This document shows positions 1-8,704 of a stretch of 64,000 nt of DNA, piece after piece (the first letter of the stretch is position 1; every line of letters begins with the position of its first letter). The position numbers and the translations under genes were made by a program. Under the pieces are notes generated by a model. The model worked only from the letters and a program-made list of their open reading frames with translations, did not search any database and was not told the origin of the DNA. The DNA comes from Candidatus Neomarinimicrobiota bacterium (lineage in GTDB: Bacteria > Fidelibacterota > SORT01), in the NCBI GenBank assembly GCA_022573815.1, contig JACZTG010000011.1, forward strand, positions 1-64,000. The letters run 5' to 3'.

Positions 1-2491
1 CGTCAACACGGGTTTCCTCAATTCCTGATAGCCGAAATTTTAATGCATCCTGATTTCTCTCCTCTGCAACCACTGCAATCATTGCTTCCTGATGCTCGGC
101 AGATATATCATCTTTTTCCTTTGAAGCCGTTTCGACTTCTTCTATCATTTCCTCATATTTTTTCAGAAAGCCTGCCTGGTGTAGTTCAAGAGAATCTATT
201 TTAATTTGTATTTCATCTTCGGATTTGCTTAGTTTTTCGAGGATTTCCTTATCTGAACCCTCCGACTCCATTTGAGTCAGTCTATTATTTACTCTGACTA
301 TTTCTGACTCTAATCCGTTTATACTTCCCGCAAGAGTGGCGTCTTCAGTTAATATTTCTCTTATCTGAGTCGTTAATTCATCAATCAATTTCCTTGTAGT
401 CTCAAGAGAGTCTTTTGCTGATGCGTACTCTTTATTATTCTCTAATAGAGATTTTTCTACGGCTTCGATTTTATTCGAGAGTTCGATTCGAAGCTCTTTT
501 CTTCCTACTTTGCCCGAATCATCCGACTCGTATCCACCGGATTTAATCATCGCGGCGCCGTCGTACATATATCCTTTAATATCTACAACTCGGTATCCTT
601 CGGGGACTTGATAATCATTACCGTTCTTGGTTATCAATAGATCGCTGAAAAGGCTCGGGACTAATCCGTCATACCGGGAGCTCACAAATTCAGAAGCAGG
701 TAAAAATCCGTTGTGCGTACTGCCGTTTGATTTAATATTTTTTAGAGAATCAAGCGCCAGAAACGTTACGGAACCCTTCTTGGATTCCGCCACCCATTGA
801 GCGGCAGATTTGGCATTCGGAAGCGTATCTACAACAACCCAATCGCTTTCGCTGCCTAATGATTGATCAATCGCTTTCCTATAATCAGGTTTTACTTCAA
901 TCAAGTCCGCTACAGTTCCCTGTATGCCGGAAAGACCAGCGCCATTTTCAAGTAAATTTTTTACACCGCTGGAGTGCCCTCCTCTTCCCTCTATTAGTTC
1001 GCTGAGTATGCTTACTCTCGATTTGAGATTATTTTCACGGGATGTCAGATTTGATTTTTCTTCTTCCAATCTCGAAACTTTGGATTTTAATTTATCAATC
1101 TCCTCAGTAGAGGCGGACATTTTTTCTTCGAAAAGTGTTCTATCGGTTATTATCCTTTTACGGCGTCTATTTGCGTCATGTAACTCCTTTGTGGATGATT
1201 TAAGAGTCTCTTCCAACTCTCCTTTCTCGTTGAGCCTTGCTTCTCCACTGTTTTCTATCGCTTCTGCCCGGGCTATATATTTTTGTTTCTCACCGTTAAG
1301 TTTACCTATTTTTTCTATGTGAACCGCCCGCTCATGTTCAAGTTCTCTCTGATAGTTTTGTTTGGATTTTAGCTGTTCGATAGCCGAATCCAATTTCAAT
1401 TGGATTTTACCATGCTGTTCCGACTGCCTCTTTAGTAATCCCTGAGATAGTTCCAGCTGTTCAGAAAACATTTTCTCCTGATCGCCAAGAGCCTTTAATC
1501 GGACATTTGCTGATTCAATCCGATGTTCAGCATTTTCGATGGCAGTTTGCTCGGACACAATTCTTTGTTTTGCGTATCCCTGTCTTTCTTTTGAGTCAAT
1601 AAGAAGCTGCGCATGTTTTTCCACTTTTATTTCGCATGATTCTATTTCACTGTCCAACGCCTCAAGCTTCTTCTCTATTTGCCTGTGGAGCGCTTCATCC
1701 ATTTCTATCTGACTGGCTGCATCATCCCGCTGAAGTTTTTGTGTTTGCAGCTTCTTTGCCAGCGGAGCCATTTCCCGCAGAATGTCGTGATACTGATAAC
1801 GCGCTAATCGGATTTCACTTTCAATAAGTATATCTTTTTCCTGTTGATATTTTTTAAATTTATTGAGCTGATATTTTAGAGAACGAACGTTTTTCTCCAC
1901 TTCGCTAATAATATCAAATACTCTGAGAAGATCTGTTTTAGTCGCATCCAGCTTTCTAAGAGTCACCCTTCGCTGATTTTTATACTTTGTTATTCCTGCG
2001 GCTTCCTCGAACATCTTTCTACGCTCGATTGGTTCCTCAGAGAGTAAGCTATCAACCATTTTGAGCTCAATCACCGAGTACGCATCAGGACCCATTCCGG
2101 TATCCACAAATAGATCATTTATATCTTTTAACCGAACAAGATTCTTATTTATAAGATATTCGGATTCACCATCGCGAAACAGCCTTCGAGTTATCATAAC
2201 GTCCGTATATTCGATAGGAAGAACGCCTCTGTTATTATGAAGTGTTAATGATACTTCGGCGTATCCAAGCGGTTTTCTCCCTTTTGAACCGTTGAATATA
2301 ACGTCCTGCATCTTCTCTGTGCGGAGCATACTTGAACGCTGCTCACCCAATACCCACCGGATAGCGTCGACAATATTCGTTTTACCGCATCCGTTGGGAC
2401 CCACTATGCTGGTTATTCCCCTTTCAATGGGAATTACCGTCTTGGTGGCGAATGACTTAAATCCGAATATGTCTAATTTTGATAAATACAT
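1..2491 (-). CDS. smc: Chromosome segregation ATPase SMC (3' end cut by window edge)
   Basis: Structural-maintenance-of-chromosomes ATPase, which compacts and helps segregate the chromosome as part of the condensin-like SMC-ScpAB complex. About 830 codons are visible from the ATG at 2491; the second ATPase half (signature motif and Walker B) lies outside the window. Seen: Walker A GPNGCGKTN at residues 31-39 followed by IVDAIRWVLGEQ, a long heptad-rich coiled coil at about 170-505, a hinge at about 510-655 (GLSGIQGTVADLIEV), then the returning coiled coil. The P-loop has KT where many SMCs have KS, which is conservative. It is the last gene of the minus-strand run, 9 bases downstream of the HIT-protein gene. 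The identification is secure. Confidence 0.96.
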   Translation of the reverse strand, partial: MYLSKLDIFGFKSFATKTVIPIERGITSIVGPNGCGKTNIVDAIRWVLGEQRSSMLRTEKMQDVIFNGSKGRKPLGYAEVSLTLHNNRGVLPIEYTDVMITRRLFRDGESEYLINKNLVRLKDINDLFVDTGMGPDAYSVIELKMVDSLLSEEPIERRKMFEEAAGITKYKNQRRVTLRKLDATKTDLLRVFDIISEVEKNVRSLKYQLNKFKKYQQEKDILIESEIRLARYQYHDILREMAPLAKKLQTQKLQRDDAASQIEMDEALHRQIEKKLEALDSEIESCEIKVEKHAQLLIDSKERQGYAKQRIVSEQTAIENAEHRIESANVRLKALGDQEKMFSEQLELSQGLLKRQSEQHGKIQLKLDSAIEQLKSKQNYQRELEHERAVHIEKIGKLNGEKQKYIARAEAIENSGEARLNEKGELEETLKSSTKELHDANRRRKRIITDRTLFEEKMSASTEEIDKLKSKVSRLEEEKSNLTSRENNLKSRVSILSELIEGRGGHSSGVKNLLENGAGLSGIQGTVADLIEVKPDYRKAIDQSLGSESDWVVVDTLPNAKSAAQWVAESKKGSVTFLALDSLKNIKSNGSTHNGFLPASEFVSSRYDGLVPSLFSDLLITKNGNDYQVPEGYRVVDIKGYMYDGAAMIKSGGYESDDSGKVGRKELRIELSNKIEAVEKSLLENNKEYASAKDSLETTRKLIDELTTQIREILTEDATLAGSINGLESEIVRVNNRLTQMESEGSDKEILEKLSKSEDEIQIKIDSLELHQAGFLKKYEEMIEEVETASKEKDDISAEHQEAMIAVVAEERNQDALKFRLSGIEETRVD

Positions 2492-2500
2492 TTTTAATTA

Positions 2501-2857
2501 TTACCCCGGAGGCCAGAGCATCGGGCGACCACCAAGCAGGTGTAAGTGTAAATGAAACACCGTTTGTCCTGCTCCCCTTCCATTATTAATTACAAGTCGG
2601 TAACCTTCTGAGGAAATACCCTCTTCTGAGGCTAATTTATTCGCCGTGTTAAACATTGAGAAGAGTAAGTCTGAATGCGTTTCATTGATATCGGCGGCAA
2701 ATGCTATATGATCCTTTGGAATAAGGAGTATATGAGTCGGCGCTTGGGGATTAATATCCCTGAATGCCACAATGTTCTCATCTTCATATACAAAATCCGT
2801 TGGTAGGTCTCCTGATATTATTTTACAAAAAAGGCAATCGTTATCAGCTGATGCCAT
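2501..2857 (-). CDS. HIT-family (HinT-like) nucleotide hydrolase
   Basis: Histidine-triad protein of 118 aa, the usual HinT size. HinT proteins hydrolyse adenosine 5'-phosphoramidates and related nucleotide conjugates. The N-terminus DCLFCKIISGDLPTDFVYED is the family opening with a CxxC pair, RDINPQAPTHILLIPK lies mid-protein, and the catalytic triad FHLHLHLLGGR is close to the C-terminus. Its ATG overlaps the stop of the upstream rsmE by one base (TGATG), so translation is probably coupled. The exact substrate cannot be read from sequence. Confidence 0.93.
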   Translation of the reverse strand: MASADNDCLFCKIISGDLPTDFVYEDENIVAFRDINPQAPTHILLIPKDHIAFAADINETHSDLLFSMFNTANKLASEEGISSEGYRLVINNGRGAGQTVFHLHLHLLGGRPMLWPPG

Positions 2858-3609
2858 CAGTTATTATCTACTCCTTCAAAATGATTCATAATTATCGAGA
2901 CAGCCGCCGTGGATGCGGTTTCCGATCTCAAACGCCTACTGCCAAGTGATACAGGATTAAATCCCGCATTGATAGCGGTATCAATTTCTTCGCCTGAAAA
3001 ATCACCTTCAGGACCAACTATAAGCACCGCCCTGTTTATGACGGAACCATTAATGCTGCCCATAAAAGCACTCAGCGAAGAAACATTTTTATCCATTGAT
3101 GCGAGAATCTTTAAATCGTAGCTGTCAGATTCTGAGATAAATTTCTCGAATTGGATTGAATCTCTCAGCAGTGGTAATCTACATCTTCCTGACTGTTTCA
3201 TCGCCGAGACGGCAATACTATTGAGTCTACTCAAATTGACAGATTTTTTTATCGCACGGGATGTCTCCAAAGGAATAAGAGAAGATATGCCCAGCTGTGT
3301 ACAACTGTTCAGCGTTTCCTCCAAATGCGATGCCTTTAACAATCCCAATCCCACCGTTAACTTAATTTTCGGCTCGTTCAATTCATGTACTACATTTATT
3401 ATATCGCAGCTAACTGTCTCTTCAGTGATGTTACGGATAACAGCTTCATATGCATTTCCGTTTCCATCAACAGCCCAAATTTCAGCGCCTACTTCTTTTC
3501 TAAACACTTTACGCAGATGATGAGCCTCATCTCCGGTTATCTGAAGATTATCACCAGCTATGTCTGATTTATCTACAAAAAAATAATCATGATTAATTGC
3601 CGGCGACAT
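2857..3609 (-). CDS. rsmE: 16S rRNA (uracil-1498-N3)-methyltransferase RsmE
   Basis: RsmE of 250 aa, the normal length. It methylates N3 of U1498 in 16S rRNA using S-adenosylmethionine. The N-terminal part is the PUA-like RNA-binding region (ITGDEAHHLRKVFRKEVG). The C-terminal SPOUT knot is marked by IVGPEGDFSGEEID and LGSRRLRSETASTAA. It lies 10 bases below a beta-barrel gene and overlaps the HIT gene by one base. rsmE next to a HIT gene is a plain housekeeping arrangement. Confidence 0.95.
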   Translation of the reverse strand: MSPAINHDYFFVDKSDIAGDNLQITGDEAHHLRKVFRKEVGAEIWAVDGNGNAYEAVIRNITEETVSCDIINVVHELNEPKIKLTVGLGLLKASHLEETLNSCTQLGISSLIPLETSRAIKKSVNLSRLNSIAVSAMKQSGRCRLPLLRDSIQFEKFISESDSYDLKILASMDKNVSSLSAFMGSINGSVINRAVLIVGPEGDFSGEEIDTAINAGFNPVSLGSRRLRSETASTAAVSIIMNHFEGVDNN

Positions 3610-3619
3610 ATTCAGATTC

Positions 3620-4234
3620 TTATTTAATCCATTTACCGATTTCCACTCTTAAGGCAATTCCTCCAAATGGAACTCTATTATCAAGTACTTTTCCAAAATC
3701 TATGATGCTATAACCGATACTTGCGTTAATAAAATTCCCCTTACTTGTTTGGATATTCGCTCCGAGATTAAACTTTGCTCCGATAGTATAATACGCTTTG
3801 CCTTTTGAAAATTGTTCAATAAAACCTACATTATTATTTACATCTGATTCGTCTTTCATATCAAATCCCATAACGGGTCCTGCTGATATTTGAACATATG
3901 GTCTCAAGTTATCGACAATCTGGTCCACGAAGAGCATTCTCTTATAACCTATCATTACAGGGAACAACAGAAGGTTTTCATTGAATAATTTAAATGTTAT
4001 TCCTGTAAAAGGGTCCACTATTGGAACTTCATTGGGGCCATTAACGAGTATTAATTCGATGTCCATTGCAATGAAACTTTTTCGGTTCAGATTCCAGTTA
4101 TAAGCGTACCTGGCGCCTGCTCCCTTATCAGTTAGGGTAAGCCCAATTCCACGCTCGTTTGGAAACTCACCCGGAAATGCGGCAGCGGATTGGGTTAATA
4201 TAAATAATATTATTAAACTCACGTGTGTTTTCAT
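3620..4234 (-). CDS. Secreted beta-barrel-like outer membrane protein, unknown function
   Basis: About 204 aa from the ATG at 4234; a TTG four codons upstream is possible but less likely. A signal peptide is visible (MKTHVSLIILFILTQSAAAF, cleavage near AAA-F). The mature part has alternating polar/apolar strands with many Gly and aromatic residues (GARYAYNWNLN, LRPYVQISAGPVMGFDM, INASIGYSIIDFG, GGIALRVEIGKW), which suits a small outer-membrane barrel. I do not recognise a specific family. It sits between the RsbW-like kinase gene and rsmE with short gaps, so it is probably co-transcribed. Confidence 0.7.
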   Translation of the reverse strand: MKTHVSLIILFILTQSAAAFPGEFPNERGIGLTLTDKGAGARYAYNWNLNRKSFIAMDIELILVNGPNEVPIVDPFTGITFKLFNENLLLFPVMIGYKRMLFVDQIVDNLRPYVQISAGPVMGFDMKDESDVNNNVGFIEQFSKGKAYYTIGAKFNLGANIQTSKGNFINASIGYSIIDFGKVLDNRVPFGGIALRVEIGKWIK

Positions 4235-4249
4235 CGTCCGTCCCAAAAA

Positions 4250-4675
4250 TTAATTACCTCTATTTATGTACTTCACCAGCTGAACTTCTGTTCCCTGATT
4301 ATCAGACGTCACTACCACCTTGTCCATCAAAGATTTCATTATCAGGATACCTCTGCCGCTATCTTTAAGAATGTTTTCGTTTGCTCGAGGATCGCTTATT
4401 TTATCGATCTCAAAACCCCCTCCGTTATCTTTTACATATACGATAATCTTTTCCTTCTCATTCTTATACGAAATTTCTATCGCTTTTGATTCATTATTTT
4501 TATTTCCGTGTTTTATAGCATTATTCACGGCTTCGGTGACCGCTATCGAGATATCTTCTATTACGTCCTCCGATAATCCCAATTGCTCTCCAATATTTTC
4601 TGTAAATTCAGCTACCTTTTTCAGCTCGTTAACGCTGCTGCGTATCGTGAGGTTTTCTGATAGTACATCTACCAC
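4250..4675 (-). CDS. RsbW/SpoIIAB-type ATP-binding protein (anti-sigma kinase family)
   Basis: A 141-aa GHKL ATPase with a GTG start preceded by GAGG. The N-box AVTEAVNNAIKHGNK, the G1 box DNGGGFEI and the G2-like GRGILIMKSLMDKV are all present, the signature of RsbW/SpoIIAB-class serine kinases that switch anti-sigma-factor antagonists. No STAS antagonist, PP2C phosphatase or sigma factor lies next to it, so its partner is elsewhere or it acts alone. It falls between mscS and a beta-barrel gene on the minus strand. Family is confident; pathway unknown. Confidence 0.85.
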   Translation of the reverse strand: MVDVLSENLTIRSSVNELKKVAEFTENIGEQLGLSEDVIEDISIAVTEAVNNAIKHGNKNNESKAIEISYKNEKEKIIVYVKDNGGGFEIDKISDPRANENILKDSGRGILIMKSLMDKVVVTSDNQGTEVQLVKYINRGN

Positions 4676-4736
4676 ATCAACCTCTCGTCATCTTGAAGGC
4701 ACAATATATAGTATAATCGTATGATTACCAAGGGTT

Positions 4737-5834
4737 TTATTCGTTTTTTCGATTTTCTGTTTCATCGCTTTTTTCTGATTTATTCTGCTCATTCTCCGCT
4801 GATTTATCGCTGTCTGAATCTGTATTTTTTTTCTCCATTAAATTTTTTATACTCTCTATTGCTCCAGCCATCTTTTTTGTTTCTCGTTCGAATACCATTC
4901 CCCGTAATTTAGGGTCTTTTATTTCCTCTTTTGAGCCCGGCTCAGGACGAATATCAAGATTTTCTGTATTAATTTCCAAGTCCTGAGAATCCATAGAATG
5001 CATATATAGAACATTGCGGGCAAACGGTATATCCACATTTCGAGCGTCAAACCGTTGCTTGAGAATCATCCTTAAATCTCTTTCAGCGCCGCCTTGCTTT
5101 CCGGGTTGTACTTTAGCGATTATTCTCGCTGTTACTTCGCTTGCTCCGAATTCGGTAATAGCCTGAATGGACGGATGCTCAATTATAATTTCGTAATTAT
5201 CTCTTGCCCACAGGGAAGCCGCCTCTTCCATCACACTTAAAGCTTTCTCAATATCCTGTTCATAAGCGAGTCCGACATTGACATTGACTCTCATATAACC
5301 CTTGCTCTTATTACCGAAGTTAGAAAGTTCACTGCTTGGGATGTTCCTCAATTCACCGGAAAATTGCCTTACCTGGATGTACCTGATTCCGACCTTTTCA
5401 ACAGTGCCATTAATACCACCCACACTTATAGAATCACCAACAGAAATTAGATCTTCTATTATCAGCAAAACTCCGGCTATCAAATCTTTAATTATCGATT
5501 GAGCAGCCAATCCAATAGCAATACCGAACATTCCTATGACTGCTATCAATGCTGATGTATTTATACCGAATTCACCTAATATCAAAATTCCGGCTATGGT
5601 CCAGATACCGACTTTTATAAGATTTTGTAATATGGGAATGATAGTAGCTCCTTTATCATTTCCGTTTCCATCGGATTGCCTTGTTTTGAGATGATTTAAT
5701 CGGGTATGAAGCGCTCTTATAAAAACCCCTGAAACAACAAACGCAACGACTGCTATAAGTGATATTTTCAGAAGGACAGTTATGTATCGGACTATATTCT
5801 CTTCGTTCAATACGTTATAAAACAGTTCAATCAA
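4737..5834 (-). CDS. MscS-family mechanosensitive ion channel
   Basis: Small-conductance mechanosensitive channel of 365 aa that would release solutes on hypo-osmotic shock. It starts with TTG at 5834 preceded by AAGGA. There are three N-terminal membrane segments (about 15-40, 62-85, 90-125). The pore-lining helix has the Gly/Ala-rich pattern GMFGIAIGLAAQSIIKDLIAG, followed by the MscS beta-domain (VGDSISVGGINGTVEKVGIR). The last 60 residues are an acidic, Lys/Glu/Asp/Ser-rich tail of low complexity, longer than in the short E. coli-type channel. Confidence 0.92.
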   Translation of the reverse strand: MIELFYNVLNEENIVRYITVLLKISLIAVVAFVVSGVFIRALHTRLNHLKTRQSDGNGNDKGATIIPILQNLIKVGIWTIAGILILGEFGINTSALIAVIGMFGIAIGLAAQSIIKDLIAGVLLIIEDLISVGDSISVGGINGTVEKVGIRYIQVRQFSGELRNIPSSELSNFGNKSKGYMRVNVNVGLAYEQDIEKALSVMEEAASLWARDNYEIIIEHPSIQAITEFGASEVTARIIAKVQPGKQGGAERDLRMILKQRFDARNVDIPFARNVLYMHSMDSQDLEINTENLDIRPEPGSKEEIKDPKLRGMVFERETKKMAGAIESIKNLMEKKNTDSDSDKSAENEQNKSEKSDETENRKNE

Positions 5835-5859
5835 TCTTTTTCCTTATCTATCTAATTGT

Positions 5860-6045
5860 TCAATTCTCATCAATATCATCAAACTCGGCATCTTCAACAT
5901 CGTTTTTATTGTAATTCAGTTTTTTGCGTTTCACCTTTTTCCCCGGATTATCAGCTGACATAGTGGATTTTATGAATCGCGATGCTTTGAAAATATTATA
6001 AACTATCCAGACAATTGCTGCGATTATCAATATCTTAAACATCAC
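5860..6045 (-). CDS. Small single-pass membrane protein, unknown
   Basis: A 61-aa protein with one N-terminal membrane helix (FKILIIAAIVWIVYNIFKAS) and a short cytoplasmic tail, first basic (KKVKRKKLNY) then acidic (EDAEFDDIDEN). Its start overlaps the end of the deoxynucleoside kinase gene by four bases, and mscS follows 25 bases on, so it is a genuine member of this operon rather than a chance reading frame. It resembles the short DUF4834-like membrane proteins of Bacteroidota in layout, but I cannot assign a family or role. Confidence 0.65.
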   Translation of the reverse strand: MMFKILIIAAIVWIVYNIFKASRFIKSTMSADNPGKKVKRKKLNYNKNDVEDAEFDDIDEN

Positions 6046-6680
6046 ATTCCTTTAGGATTATAATATCTTGTCCCGGAAAAAGGTTGCCGGATTTTTTCCA
6101 TAAGATTTTCCTGATCTTCTTTATCATTTACAAAATCTATATCTGTAGCGTTAACTATCAGGAGCGGGCTTCGATCATATCGTAAAAAAAAATCATTATA
6201 AGCATCGTTTAATTCCTGAATATATTCCGTAGTAATCAGATCTTCGTAATATCTGCCTCTCTCCTTAATATTCGTCATCAATCTGCCTGTTGAAGACTGC
6301 AGATATATCACAAGGTCGGGGTTCGGGATATCCCTTTCAAGTAATGTGACTACAGAATTATAAAGAGTAAGCTCTTTATCGGATAAATTGATATTTGCAA
6401 ATATTTTATCTTTCACAAACATATAATCGGACACGAGCAACTTATGAAATAACTCTACCTGCATCATTTCCTGATGCTGTCTGTATCTACTCAACAGAAA
6501 ATACAGCTGTGTCTGAAATGCGAATCGCTCTTTGTCTTTATAAAAATCTTCCAAAAAAGGATTGTCCTCAAATTTCTCAAATACGACCTTCGCTGAAAAC
6601 TGTTCGCCGATAAGAGAGCAAAGGCTTGTTTTTCCAACTCCGATAACTCCTTCGACCGCAATATAATAAATATTTCTCAT
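6042..6680 (-). CDS. Deoxynucleoside kinase (dAK/dGK family)
   Basis: A 212-aa kinase of the deoxyadenosine/deoxyguanosine kinase family, which phosphorylates salvaged deoxynucleosides to dNMPs. The P-loop is VEGVIGVGKTSLCSL near the N-terminus, a substrate-side segment reads FQTQLYFLLSRYRQHQEM, and the lid-like arginine region is NIKERGRYYED. It overlaps folK by four bases upstream and the small membrane protein downstream. folB-folK-dNK is a recurring order in FCB bacteria, so the context agrees. Which deoxynucleoside it prefers cannot be said. Confidence 0.9.
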   Translation of the reverse strand: MRNIYYIAVEGVIGVGKTSLCSLIGEQFSAKVVFEKFEDNPFLEDFYKDKERFAFQTQLYFLLSRYRQHQEMMQVELFHKLLVSDYMFVKDKIFANINLSDKELTLYNSVVTLLERDIPNPDLVIYLQSSTGRLMTNIKERGRYYEDLITTEYIQELNDAYNDFFLRYDRSPLLIVNATDIDFVNDKEDQENLMEKIRQPFSGTRYYNPKGM

Positions 6681-7198
6681 ACGTGCGTATTTTCCAATCG
6701 TATAATATCTTCGTCATATATTTCGATATTATCTTTGTCATCGGCGGAGTTTACGAGCTCGGAAACGGATTTTCCTGTAACGGGGCACACAAACTCCGGG
6801 TTGATATCTTCTAACGGCTTAAGTACGAAAAGACGCTCGTACAGTAAGGGGTGCGGAATTTCGAGATTGCCGGATTTAATTATCTCTTTACCGTAAAACA
6901 AAATGTCCAAATCAATCAATCGGGGTCCATTCTTTTTATTTCTAATCCTCCCGATATCGGCTTCGATTTTAAGAAGAAGATTCAGGAGCTCCCCGGGCGA
7001 AAGAGAAGTATCAATTTCCATTACGGCATTAAGAAATTCCGGTTGTTCAATGAAATACTTGGGCTCGGACAGATATATTTTTGAAACGTTACCCACGTTT
7101 GTAGATTCGTCTCTATCCACTAATTCAACCGCCTTGCTCAGATTCTCCAATCTATCGCCTAAATTTGAACCTAACCCTATATAAGATATTTCCGCCAT
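6677..7198 (-). CDS. folK: 6-hydroxymethyl-7,8-dihydropterin pyrophosphokinase FolK
   Basis: HPPK of 173 aa, which transfers pyrophosphate from ATP to 6-hydroxymethyl-7,8-dihydropterin in folate synthesis. The opening SYIGLGSNLGDRLENL, the magnesium-binding GPRLIDLDILFYG and the downstream IPHPLLYERLFVLKPL are the family's diagnostic blocks. It lies 7 bases below folB, which makes its substrate's precursor, so the two consecutive folate enzymes are co-transcribed. Confidence 0.96.
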   Translation of the reverse strand: MAEISYIGLGSNLGDRLENLSKAVELVDRDESTNVGNVSKIYLSEPKYFIEQPEFLNAVMEIDTSLSPGELLNLLLKIEADIGRIRNKKNGPRLIDLDILFYGKEIIKSGNLEIPHPLLYERLFVLKPLEDINPEFVCPVTGKSVSELVNSADDKDNIEIYDEDIIRLENTHV

Positions 7199-7205
7199 TA
7201 TATTG

Positions 7206-7577
7206 CTATTCTACTCCATTGCTGTTTTCTCTGGAGAGTTCCACTTCCACATAATCTATCACTCCCCCGATTGGAACATTCCTCTTCCTGATCCTTACGT
7301 AAACTTTATTGACAGTGAAAGCAGATAAAATTTCTTTGGCAACATCTCCCGCAATTTTTTCTATGAGATGGTATTTAGAACCTTCAATTTTTTGCTTTAT
7401 AAGAACATATGCTTTCTGGTAATCCACCGCATCTGAAAGATCATCGGTCACGGAAGCAGCGCTAAAATCCCCGATCAAATCAATATCGACTTCAAATCTT
7501 CCGCCAATTTCCCGCTCCTCTTTCAATGTGCCGTGATAGCCGAAAAAGACCATATTTTTCAATGTAATTCTATCCAT
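7206..7577 (-). CDS. folB: Dihydroneopterin aldolase FolB
   Basis: DHNA of 123 aa, which converts 7,8-dihydroneopterin to 6-hydroxymethyl-7,8-dihydropterin. The N-terminal block ITLKNMVFFGYHGTLKEERE and GGRFEVDIDL match the tunnelling-fold aldolases, and VYVRIRKRNVPIGG is the C-terminal substrate region. It is the first gene of the folB-folK-kinase group and follows a 121-base gap after the flippase gene. That gap holds no gene or clear hairpin, so a promoter for folB is likely there. Confidence 0.94.
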   Translation of the reverse strand: MDRITLKNMVFFGYHGTLKEEREIGGRFEVDIDLIGDFSAASVTDDLSDAVDYQKAYVLIKQKIEGSKYHLIEKIAGDVAKEILSAFTVNKVYVRIRKRNVPIGGVIDYVEVELSRENSNGVE

Positions 7578-7698
7578 TAAATCGTCTTGTGTTAAACGGT
7601 ATCAAATTAACTTTATCCCTCTGCACTTTCAAGATAAAACATAATGGAAGACTGTCTAAGACTAATTAAAACATAATTATATTGATTTAAATTCTGCT

Positions 7699-8688
7699 TC
7701 ACTCTATTTCATTTGTATAAGAACTTTTTACGGCTGATTTCAGTTTGATATTACCCCGCCACATAAAGTATAAACCCATAATTGTTACAGGAATATAATT
7801 AGTAGCATGCATTACAACCGCGCCGGCTCTCGCAGCATTTGAATCGATTCCCATAAATACCAGAGAAGCGATGACAAAACCATGAAAAGTGCCGATATTT
7901 CCGGGCGCCGAAGGAATAGATACAGCGAATAGTATAAATATCAGTACAAGTAAAGATGCGCTAAATGGCAGGTCAAAGTCAAAAATCTCTAACGCAAACC
8001 AGACCCAGGACACGTTTACACTCCATAATAAAAAAGACAATAGCAGTAACCAAAGCAGCTGTTTGATATTATTAACTGCCTTCAGCCCTTCGGAAAATGA
8101 ACGGACTATCTCTTCCCCTCTCTTTCTCACCTTTTCAGAAAATCTTTTCGTCACCAAATTGTTTAACTTGACAAGTAAATTCGGATGATTTCTTCCATAA
8201 AAAGTAAATATCATCAAGACACCAAATAGGACCAAAGCTCCGTATCCGGTCGCTGTGGCCCATTCCGGAAGGGTGGGAAACGAGATTAATGCCATTCCGA
8301 ATATGGCAAGGGACATAACCAAATCAAAAATACGCTCAATGAATACCGATCCGAACGCCGCTGCTTTTTTAATGCCGGAGTATTTTGAGATTACTACAAG
8401 CCTCACTATATCTCCGATTCTGAACGGCAGGACATTATTAGCCATATAACCTATCATTGTGGCAGAAAACGCTGAACGGACGCTCACTTCCTGAATAGGA
8501 CTAAGAATGTATTTCCACCGATAACCTCGAAGCCAAAAACTCAGTACCATCGCTGCAGTTGCCGGCAGAATCCAGACATAATCCGCTTTTGCAATAGCTA
8601 TTGAAAATTCTTCTAAATTTATATCACGAAAAGCGAAGTAAATAAATACAATGCTGATAAAGATACCGGCGATCTGCTTTTTATTCAT
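7699..8688 (-). CDS. UPF0104/LPG-synthase-TM-like membrane protein (flippase-like)
   Basis: A 329-aa integral membrane protein with about eight hydrophobic segments, of the lysylphosphatidylglycerol synthase transmembrane/UPF0104 family. Family blocks are visible: NNVLPFRIGDIVRL, FGSVFIERIFDLVM and the late IPSAPGNIGTFHGF. Members lacking the soluble synthetase half, like this one, are often described as putative lipid or polyprenyl-linked flippases; the true substrate is not known. It follows the LolA-like gene with a 16-base gap. Confidence 0.85.
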   Translation of the reverse strand: MNKKQIAGIFISIVFIYFAFRDINLEEFSIAIAKADYVWILPATAAMVLSFWLRGYRWKYILSPIQEVSVRSAFSATMIGYMANNVLPFRIGDIVRLVVISKYSGIKKAAAFGSVFIERIFDLVMSLAIFGMALISFPTLPEWATATGYGALVLFGVLMIFTFYGRNHPNLLVKLNNLVTKRFSEKVRKRGEEIVRSFSEGLKAVNNIKQLLWLLLLSFLLWSVNVSWVWFALEIFDFDLPFSASLLVLIFILFAVSIPSAPGNIGTFHGFVIASLVFMGIDSNAARAGAVVMHATNYIPVTIMGLYFMWRGNIKLKSAVKSSYTNEIE

Positions 8689-8704
8689 AGAATTATCCGG
8701 TGAC

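Noticed and set aside
924-1322. Plus-strand open frame of 132 codons inside smc
   Set aside because: Serine- and leucine-rich shadow of the coiled-coil coding strand; no ribosome-binding site and no homology.
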